From: Endotrypanum monterogeii
Taxonomy: Eukaryota; Euglenozoa; Kinetoplastea; Trypanosomatida; Trypanosomatidae
Length of the DNA: 64,000 nucleotides
Direction: 5' to 3'
Assembly: GCA_000333855.2 (NCBI GenBank)
Contig: CM007316.1
Span: 541,726-605,725, forward strand
This document shows, piece by piece, positions 48,706 to 57,448 of this stretch (position 1 is the first letter of the stretch; every line of letters begins with the position of its first letter). Under the pieces are notes generated by a model, which saw only the letters and a list, made by a program, of their open reading frames with translations, searched no databases and had not been told where the DNA came from. Both the position numbers and the translations under genes were made by a program.

Positions 48706-51700
48706 AGTAGCTGTGTGTCTGTGTGCCTCTAGATTTGTATGTGCGCAAGAATAGTTCGTCTTTCCCGCATCTAAAAAAAAAAGGCTAGGAGGAAAAATAT
48801 ACTCCGGCGATGGCTTGTGCGTAACGCACACAGCATCACCGCTATGATAGATCTATACGTGCGTGAGCACACAGAAAAGGATGAAGGAGATATGGGGTGT
48901 GGTTTTACGCAAGTTCGTAGGAAACGATGTGACGGCAGTGTGCATAATGCTTTAGAACAGGTCGAAACGGTGGTGTCACTGGTGAACCTCTTTCAGATGT
49001 TCAGTTGAATGCACAAAACAAAATTACAGACCTCTGTGGAGCCCCGCGCGCAGCTTCGGTGGTTAGGGAGACCGATTTCCAAAAAAAAAAAAAGAAGGAT
49101 CAAATTTATCTAAACAATCCTCGACACAAACGAACAAAACAACAAAAAACATTGAACAGCAGCGCGCAGGGTCGTTTTTTCTTTCCTTTGTCTCTCTTCC
49201 GTGTGCCACATTTCAGCCCTTCGTGATGGAATTGGCGAAGAAACACGACTCCACACAGAGTCTTCATACCTCAGCAGATACCGGCGAGATTTTCCTTTTT
49301 ATTGTACATCAACACAAGCACGCAGCCGTGGAGACAAAAGTAGCGCAGATCCTCTTACACAGACCGTTTCGAAAAAAAAAAGATTTTAGCGTGGCATTGC
49401 ACCAAGCACTAGTGTGACTGGAAATGGAAAAAAAAACTCCCGTGAAAGATGTCATTGTGACACTACAGTTAAACAGCGGTCGTGGCGTGCGAAGGCTATG
49501 TGCCGATGGTTCGTGTGAAGTGCACTGCGCTTCCTTGACTTGTCCCTGTCACCTATTCGCTTGCGCGTGCTAAGAGATCCTTGCCGGATAAAATTGCGTG
49601 AACTCTGTTACTCGACCGTGGCAGTCCGCACGCAGTGTGATCCTCGAGGTCGAGAGTGACTCAAGCTGCCGTGGATGTCAGCAGATCTTGTGTCGGGTTA
49701 TGCCGTATAATGTGGGTGAAAGCCTTAGCAAATCCATATAAAAGTGAGCGAGGGCTCCCCTCCCTCATTTTCTGATGTCGAGTGCTTCCCTGAGCTTACA
49801 ATCCGGTTGCATGATTTCACAATGACGAAAAAAAAAAAAAAGAATAAGTATAAATATTTATTTATTTTCCTTCGTATATTTTCGCCACTAGGGGAACTCA
49901 ATTGAGGGACTTGGGATGTGCTCGTCACGCAAAAACTACGTTCACCACCCAAACTGATCTCATCACGTGTGTCAACATCTTTTACCTTGGCCACGGGTGT
50001 CGATGACGAAACTGTACTTAATTTGACACCCGCCTGTGCTGCTATTTCCTCCTAGTTCCACTCTTCTTCAGATCTTTGGGTGTATCCCATTTTGCAGGAC
50101 GCCCTGCGCACATCAGCGATACACACGCTAGGGACGGTCGCCACTGCATGGACAAATGGTTCGCATCTCTCATTAGTGTAGTGTGTTTGCGTGCATCTGT
50201 CTCTGCGAGGGAAAACGAAGTTACGTGAGCAGCCGAACTCCATCGAAAGAACCTACGTCAGTGAGCTGATGCTGGATAGCCAAATTAGCGCCAATAGTTC
50301 GCTTTTTGCTCGATGCAGGCGTGGCGCACGTGGCGCCGATGTCCAGCAGAAAAGATTTTTTATTTGACTTGGTCACCACACACACACACAACAAAAAAAA
50401 AAACATATCATCAAGGGTAGTGGGGTAGTTCGCCATGCCATCATGATCATGAGGGGAGAGGGGGTGTAGGTTCGTTAATACACCGTTTTAAAGCCACCTC
50501 GTGAGCCGCTTCCGTCGTCGGCACTGTGAGGCTCGACAATGCAAGCATCTTCTTTCATTGAAAATCGTCGAGAATACGCCCTTCATCGTCGCCTCTCAGT
50601 TCACAGTCGCACGTCGGCTCCGTTTTCACGTATATGAACATGCGCGATTCTTTAGATCTGGTGCCCGTCTCGAGACGTGGTGCTACAACGGTACAGGACG
50701 TTAGCCTCTCTATCCGAAATGTACTTGGAGGCTATATTCTCATATACCCGCGCTTCGAGTCCGGTAGCCAAAGATTAGCTGTACTCCAGTCCATTGAAAT
50801 AAGCCCGGCACAGCTGTCAGGCAGTATTATTGTGTAATCGTTAATCTTTTCGGCCAAATTGATGAGTTGACCAATGCCTAGCCGTGGTCTCAATGAGCAC
50901 CACTGCACCCGACCCAGGCCTCCACTGTTGTTGGCTGTTATCAGAAAAATGTTTCATGAGGAATCAGCTGGAATCTGCTTTGACACAAGCACGAGAGAAC
51001 GTAGAGTGACGACACGAACCTTCCTTTCATAGGTGCTCCTCTTCTCCAGGGTTTTTTTTTCCCACTGTATATTGTCATTCCTATTCACTTCTTTGGTCAC
51101 GAGCACTCCTACTTTGCAATATATTTATATAAAGAGAGTGCAGCGCGAACATGAGCACACCTAAATTTCTCAAGAGACTGTTGAGGAAGGAATGACCGGG
51201 AGATGCACACTCAGACAATCACAAGCGCAGTGCTCAATTGCGATATCAGGAGGAGGCAAAAAAAAAAAAAAAAAGAAAGAGGGGAAACTGCTCCCTGAGA
51301 AGCGAAGAGAAAAAAGGACTTGTTCTCATCCCTCATGCACACCTTTGCGGATGAACAAACAAGCAGCATTCCACCTTCCCAGCTCCCCACACACGTGCGC
51401 ATCTCTCCCCTATGAGATAATGACGTTGAACAGGGTGCAAGGTAAGCTCCGAATCGCTGTTGCCGGCGCTGAGAGGAGAGGAAGGGTGAACAGAAACCAC
51501 TGTGAAGACATCTCCGCTATGGAGTATTGTTTACATGGCTCGCTGCTCTTCAAAAATAGGTGAATCATGTGCTCTAAATGAGTCTGGAGAGGTGCCGCCC
51601 AGAAGAGGCACAAAAGGGCGGCGTCAGCCCACGAAACACCCTTCCACTCCTCCTTTCCCTCGCTCATTTTCATTTTCAATTATTCCACCTCATCTGTCGT

Positions 51701-51991
51701 TTTTTTTTTTTGAACCTCGCAACACAAACAAGAAGATGTCGACTAGCAAGAGAGAAACAGTTAGAATACAAAAGAGACACTGGAAAGAGGCTATGAATGT
51801 CACCATCAGAGTCATTGGAGAAAAAATAAAATTGACGCCAAGAGAACCTGCAGTTGGCCCCCCCCCCCATCCTTCCTTCCTTCCCCAGACCCACTTGAGC
51901 CGTTGCAGGGGGAAAAGGAGAGGTCAAAACACTGGGGTCTTATACGATTACAGAAACGCGGGGACGCGATAGAGCGCTCGCTAGGGGGCCG

Positions 51992-52747
51992 CTAACTCCC
52001 AGGTGAATATAGAACCGTCAACCCAGTTATGGGATAGCCTTGTGATTCCACAAACGGTTTGGCGGCGGCTGCCACCGCGCGACACACAGAGCTCATGACT
52101 GCTTTTTTTGCCGGCGGAGCCCGGTCGAACAGGTCCGTCAAAGACCCCCACTGAACAGAACGAAACTCATCGCGAACGCCGCGCCTCCGCCCATTCGTAT
52201 TTACGCGTGTGATGCTGCTGCTGTGCAAGAAATACAAAAGAGGGTAGAGCTCTTGTCCCCAAATTCCTAACTTTCTCCACGTCTTACTGCTGTAGCGAAA
52301 CGCCTTCCGGAGCTCTGAAGTGATTTCATTCTTGTCGTTTCTCACCTCACTCACCTCCCCAACGGTGTTACTGGGGAGCACCTCACACAAAAACGTGGCT
52401 TCCTTCTCCAGCAGAAGCCCTATTTCCTCCCATGTCTCCCGCTGTGCAGTCTGACGTGGAGACTCCCCGGCCTCACTTCCGCCCTGTACAGTCTGGCAAA
52501 AGTTCTCGTTGCCCTTTCCCACTGGCAGGCAGAGGAGAAACTCCGATCTCTCGTTCATGAAAAACACCTGAACGCTTCGCCTGTACGCATATCCATCCTC
52601 CCCACGAACTAGAACGTTGCTCGTCTGCTTCGAGTTATCTTCTACTTTGCTGGTTCGCTTCCTTATGTTACTATTCGGTTCGGCTATGGCGTTCATACAT
52701 CGACCTCCTCGAGACGCCGTCGCATCCCCAGATCTTTTGGAAGCCAT
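51992..52747 (-). CDS. Nudix hydrolase, RppH-like
   Basis: A 251-residue protein with a perfect Nudix box (GX5EX7REUXEEXGU) at residues 89-111: GGSEAGE, seven residues, then RETWEEIGL. The glutamates that bind metal are all present. The QGG-S-E-A-GE phrase before it and the later WGQELYPLLYFL and EFRSVQW segments resemble the RppH/diadenosine-polyphosphate branch, which removes pyrophosphate from RNA 5' ends or splits dinucleoside polyphosphates. Trypanosomatids use an ApaH-like phosphatase instead of Dcp2 for decapping, so the RNA relevance of this enzyme is open; a housekeeping nucleotide pyrophosphatase is the simpler reading. The first 45 residues are basic and could target the nucleus or mitochondrion (RKRTSK). 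Starts at the first ATG. Confidence 0.88.
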   Translation of the reverse strand: MASKRSGDATASRGGRCMNAIAEPNSNIRKRTSKVEDNSKQTSNVLVRGEDGYAYRRSVQVFFMNERSEFLLCLPVGKGNENFCQTVQGGSEAGESPRQTAQRETWEEIGLLLEKEATFLCEVLPSNTVGEVSEVRNDKNEITSELRKAFRYSSKTWRKLGIWGQELYPLLYFLHSSSITRVNTNGRRRGVRDEFRSVQWGSLTDLFDRAPPAKKAVMSSVCRAVAAAAKPFVESQGYPITGLTVLYSPGS

Positions 52748-54688
52748 GTAGAGGAGCGCTGGAGAAGGGAAAGATGAGTGCTCACTTTTTTAGCTTCTTC
52801 AAAAAAAAATTAAAAATATTTTCAAATACTGTACACGGGAGAGCACAAGCACGACAGCGTCCTATCTGCACCAACGATTACTCGTTTTTTTTTTTGATCA
52901 GAAACAAAGGCTGCTAACCATAAGTTCGGCACCAATCGATGGCGGCGGTGGTTTGTGCAGGTACGATTCTCTGTCGGTAGTGTTTGATGAAGAAGTGAAA
53001 GAGAAGCAAACAGAAGTAGAATAAACAAGATGTGACAGGAGCAGCTGCAAAAGAAAAAAAAATCGGTAGACACAGTTCAGGCGTTTACCCACCGCCGAGT
53101 GATGTTTTGTAAGGGACAAAAACAAAACAAAGGCGAGCTCCAAACCAGCTGTGACAAAAACGGTCTGCGTGTGTCTGTGTGTGAGTTTGAGGGATGATAA
53201 AGACTGGCTGTGTTAGACCCACCGCAAACATAAACACGAGAGGATTATGATGCGTCAAGATAACCAAGAGGTAGCCAAAGCGTTGAAGAAGTGATCAGAT
53301 TGGATGGAAAAAAAAAGCAGATACCTTCTTTATCAGACGACGCCCATAGTATGGGCCCATCACCGAATCCTGACACAACGCCAAGAGTAGGGTAAGTTGA
53401 TGAAGCTTGTCAATAATAGAGCATAGATAGCCCCCCTCCCCCCCCCTATTCTTTGTGTCCTACCATACAACAAGAATGGGAAACAAGTGGAAACCCGCAA
53501 ACACACACACACACACATGTATATATTTATATATATATATATACATTGATTCCTTAGAGCAGGGAAACGTTATCTGACTCCTTTTGCTTTCGTCTTTTTG
53601 TAAGTAGTTCTGTGAGCAGTGATATGAGCAGGTGGGAAAAAAATAAAAAAGTTATAAACATATGAGAATATATATGTAGGAGAACAGTCCAAACAAATCA
53701 TTGACAAATCGCATGCGAGTCTTCTCCAATGCAGAGATGGGCACGGAATCCAGGATGGCCAAGATAAAAGACATCTTCACACGCACACACAATCACAAAG
53801 TTTTGTCTGCACAAACCTGAAGAAGAATTTTTAAAAAAGGAAGATATAAGACACAAAAATATAACAATATTTGGGACGTTATTCTTTTGTTTCGTGCGCA
53901 TTGCTGCTGTTGTTTCCTTCCGTCATGGACATTTCCATGCCCACTGCCGATAGCCTCCTTTTCTCTGCTGAGAGGAGTAGGCAGGTCATTCATCTCATAT
54001 AGACACATAAACACGCCAAGAAACACAGTGTGGTGCTGATAGAAGAAAAAGGGCCTTTTGTCTTCTTGTTCTTGAGGGGATCGAGAAAATGGGGCAGGTC
54101 ATATGTACGTTAAGAATTCAAAACCAACTAAAGGCAATGCATCGCGTAACATTCTAACCCCCCGCCCCCTCCTGCCCTACACACTGGGCACATGCACATG
54201 CTCGTCTCTGGTGGGCGCATGCAAATGTAAAGCCACCCTGTTTATTGGGGTGATATGCCATGTCTCTGCCTCAATCGATGAAGCTACGTCCATCTCTTAT
54301 GCATCCACTATACTTTGCATAACGTCCCAGATACCTGTTTATGACGGCGCACGCGACTAGTTCAACGAGGTGTACAGCCTATAGAGGAGATGATAACAAA
54401 TAGAGAAGTCATATCCGCTCATCTTTTACGGCAGCGCACAGAAGATTTTATGAGAGGTTCCGTGGCAAGCGCAGCATTTCCCTTTTTTTTTCCACCGTCA
54501 AGTTGTGGGTTTGTACGTCTTTTTTCTTTACACATCAACGTATATTCCCCGTTTTCCCTCTCGTAGTTGGCCCTGTTAGGGGACACCTGTACCCCTACAT
54601 ATCTGCTCAACATTGTCAGATTATTTCTTCTGAAAGCCGCCAGGAAATCACTGCCCGTCAAACTGCAGGGGGTTCTTTTTCTCAGTGC
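52748..54688. other. Spacer with (CA)n-(TA)n tract
   Basis: No gene seen. A compound CA/TA microsatellite lies at about 53499-53544, with A and T runs near 52800 and 52885. The stretch from 54090 to 54360 is GC-balanced, but its plus-strand frame resembles nothing. Confidence 0.5.
53499..53544. repeat. (CA)n-(TA)n compound microsatellite
   Basis: A CA run followed by GTATATATTT and about 16 bases of TA. Confidence 0.85.
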
Positions 54689-55960
54689 CTAAATGCGCGC
54701 AACCCGATTTATGTTTTGTAGCCATATGCGCGCGTTGAACATCCGAAAAAGTTCTTTGTTCAAATTACGAAAATCGATGACTTCGTTAGATTCGAAGAAG
54801 AAGCTTATTTTTGTTCCGTCGTACTGGTACTCGCAGTCTAGCACCTCCATAGGAAGGCGAAGGTGATCGACAATATCTTGGCATGTAGTGAGCGCTAGCC
54901 GCTCCATGCTAACATGATTACGGTGCAGGCGGTACACCTCGTCATCTGTGGCAACGCGGATGACCTCCATGATGCTTCCATGTTTCCCCGGCGCCAAGAC
55001 ACTGGAGTCCAACGACTGAATGGTGGTTACCTCGTAGCCCTGTTTCTCAGGATTCCAGAGAGCGCACTGCAGCACAAGTCCGCAGTCGTACCCACGATCA
55101 CCAGGGACAATCACATATGTGCCAGCCCTCAGTGTAACCGGACTGACAAATCGGCGCATCCGCCTCCGTTTGAACTCGACGTGTACAACGTAGCAGAAGT
55201 GTGCCGATGGCCACGGACGCCTCTTCGGGTGATCTGCAAGGTTGCCGAGACACTCAGACATGGTGTCCGTCACCGCGGTAGGCGCGATGTTCGGGTAACC
55301 TTCCTCTCTCCGCGAAAGCGACAAGGGTATTGAAAAACGCGAAGGACGACATTCCACGACATGCGTTTGCCGGTTGTCAGATCTCTCGGCTTCGTGATGA
55401 TGAGCCAAGGCATCACTGCCCCGGTTTGGAATATCAGAGAGTCCATTTGAGTACTTCTCCCCGCCCAGGATCTGTCCTGGAGTGCTGCCGCTGACGCTAC
55501 CGGCGGCCACCAGTTTTCTCAGGAGAATCCACACTTCACTCTGCGACTTAGCCACAAGACGTCGTGTTTGTTCAATCGCCGTATGAAGAAGGTAGAGTGT
55601 GCAGCGCTCTGGGATTCTCCAGGACGCCACGGTGGCTTTGGGTGCGGCAGGGTATCCAGATTGGACAACCGTGTTCGGGGAATGAGGCTGAGCCATAGTG
55701 GTGGAAGACTTTGAACAAGAACTTGCAACCAAAGCACTTTGCTCTGCCCACACGTGCAGTTGCTCGGTGAGAGCCTGGAAAGAACCGTTTATCGCCTTCA
55801 TTTCTGCAAGCAACCATAAGGGAGTCACCATCTCACCGGTGTCCGGCAGCTTGTCAGTGGAGACTGCAGACGGTATCTGCAATGTGTCCTTCTGCCGACC
55901 GAGATGTGTACAAGTAACGCCTACCGACTCTGCAGCGGCGTCTGCCGCAGGAGAGGTCAT
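54689..55960 (-). CDS. PSP1 C-terminal domain protein
   Basis: A 423-residue protein from the preferred start (MTSPAADAAAESVGV). The N-terminal half is Ser/Ala-rich with some helix. The C-terminal part, from about residue 257, is a PSP1 conserved domain: YVVHVEFKRRRMRRFVSP, then AGTYVIVPGDRGYDCGLVL, IRVATDDEVYRLHRNHVSM and LDCEYQYDGTKISFFFES, followed by IDFRNLNKELFRMFNARI. In Crithidia fasciculata, PSP1-domain proteins (RBP33 and RBP45) form a complex that binds cell-cycle-cycling mRNA elements, so an RNA-binding role is plausible by family. The frame is open to 56158, but the extra 66 codons cross a T9 tract and a splice-like CATGCAG ending at 56059, so the ATG at 55958-55960 is preferred. 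Confidence 0.82.
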   Translation of the reverse strand: MTSPAADAAAESVGVTCTHLGRQKDTLQIPSAVSTDKLPDTGEMVTPLWLLAEMKAINGSFQALTEQLHVWAEQSALVASSCSKSSTTMAQPHSPNTVVQSGYPAAPKATVASWRIPERCTLYLLHTAIEQTRRLVAKSQSEVWILLRKLVAAGSVSGSTPGQILGGEKYSNGLSDIPNRGSDALAHHHEAERSDNRQTHVVECRPSRFSIPLSLSRREEGYPNIAPTAVTDTMSECLGNLADHPKRRPWPSAHFCYVVHVEFKRRRMRRFVSPVTLRAGTYVIVPGDRGYDCGLVLQCALWNPEKQGYEVTTIQSLDSSVLAPGKHGSIMEVIRVATDDEVYRLHRNHVSMERLALTTCQDIVDHLRLPMEVLDCEYQYDGTKISFFFESNEVIDFRNLNKELFRMFNARIWLQNINRVARI

Positions 55961-56058
55961 TTGTTTCTGCCTCGCGGCGTGCCTGTGTGAGGCAATCTCT
56001 GGATATTGCCCCTCAAAGCGACTCACCTCTTTTGACCACAGAATGAGGCCAGAAATTC

Positions 56059-56141
56059 CTGCATGAAGAAAGAATTTAAGTAAAAAGAGGAGATCAAGTG
56101 GATGGTCAACTCGAAAGGGACGATTGAGAAGAAGGAAAAAA
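56059..56141 (-). promoter_or_regulatory. Putative trans-splice acceptor of the PSP1 gene
   Basis: The minus strand has a T9 run near 56141-56133, then C/T-rich sequence and TTCTTTCTTCATGCAG ending at 56059. This leaves about 99 bases before the chosen ATG. Confidence 0.5.
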
Positions 56142-57271
56142 AAAGCAGCGCCGCGCATTCACCATGCAGCATGATCCTCCTAAAAGGGGACAGAAGTGCA
56201 AACAGCCAGCAGGACATTCAAACGATACTTTTCAGCAACCATGTCAAAAATGAAAAATTTAAAACGTTTTTTTTTTTGTTTTGTTTGCAGTATATTGAAT
56301 AGGGTGTGCGCGTTTCCATGAAGAGCGCGCCGGGTGAAGAGCAGGTGGCCAAGACGGAAGCGGGTGATATGGAGCACAAAAACTAAACATCCCCAAGAGA
56401 AAACGAAAACACGGCCCTTCCCTCCCCCCGCAAGCCGTTCTTCTCTTTTTTTTTTCTTTTTGTTGTTGTCTATTTGTCCAGCTATGTTTGGGTGTCTTTG
56501 TGGTGGCGATGGTGGAAAAAAAAAAAACATTCTCTTTGATCATTGGTGCTTGTACCCATTTTCTAATCCCCTCTCGGAGGCCTAATGATGGACGCCAAAG
56601 CAACAGAAAATGCACATTTACACATTGTGCTATAGTTTTCTTTTTGTTTCACTGTAACTCATCCTTGAACAATAATAAAACAAATACAGAATAGGCATGT
56701 GCGTTTCGGAGCTCAAGAAGAACAGAAAAATTATATTTACTATACAGAAGGAAACGTGAAACGAGAAAAAAAAAATTCTGGTCCTCGCAGAATTGAAAGG
56801 GCGGCTAGAAAAAAAAAAAAAAACGCACCAGCTCCCGTTTTCGATGCCGCCTTGCGTGTGAGTAAGCGTACCAGCAGACATGATTCGTGCGGCGAATCAG
56901 GCGACGGGTGCCTGCTTTTCATTCTCAGTATCTTGCAGCAGACGGCTTAATCCGTAAAAAAAAAAGGGGGGAGAATAGGAACGTGAAGGGGTCGAGAAAA
57001 TTGGCATCGTGAGACGACATTTTTCATCGCATTCATTTCCCGCAAGTTTCTTGGCTTCTCTCCTCCTCCCCCCCCCAAAAAAAAAAGTATGCCTAAAGTA
57101 ATGAAGGGCAAACACAGCACAACGACACAGACCTGAATAATAGTAATAATAATGCTGACAGTGTTTTTTTTTATTTTCTGAAGACGCACGGTCCATGATG
57201 GACTTCTCCAAGTAGTATGCTTTGAGAATTTTTTAAAGTTCCTCTGTACCTCTTGATCTTGCAGTCAACAT

Positions 57272-57300
57272 TATATATATATATATATATAGATAGATAT
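57272..57300. repeat. (TA)n-(GATA)n microsatellite
   Basis: A TA run of about 19 bases continuing into AGATAGATATA. Confidence 0.85.
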
Positions 57301-57448
57301 AATGCTGACTACACAGCGGTGAGTGGGTTCCACCACTGACAACTTTATTTTCGACTACAAACAGGGCCAAAGTCTGCGCCACGGCAGTTGTGTGATTACA
57401 TGGTCACAACGCGCGTGTGTGTGTGTGTGTGTGTGTTGAAGTGCGCTA

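Larger units (their letters stand above)
48350..51991. other. Long spacer (3.6 kb)
   Basis: No convincing gene. (TA)n tracts lie at 48457-48479 and 48683-48705. From 49420 to 50900 the sequence is less repetitive and more GC-balanced than other spacers, with short overlapping plus-strand frames (for example 50634-50837), none matching anything I know. A16 and similar runs occur near 51260. The part next to 48349 is presumably the YqaJ-like gene's 5' region. Confidence 0.5.
55961..57448. other. Spacer upstream of the PSP1 gene
   Basis: After the PSP1 5' region there is no gene seen. It holds T10 and A11 runs near 56268 and 56516, an A14 run near 56810, an A10 run near 57077, a (TA)n tract (57272-57290) followed by GATAGATATA, and (GT)n at about 57414-57436, ending just before the stop of the SH3-like gene. 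Confidence 0.5.

Noticed and set aside
50501..50837. Two overlapping plus-strand frames
   Set aside because: Short, opposite strand, no similarity I can recognise; kept only as a reason to re-examine the spacer.
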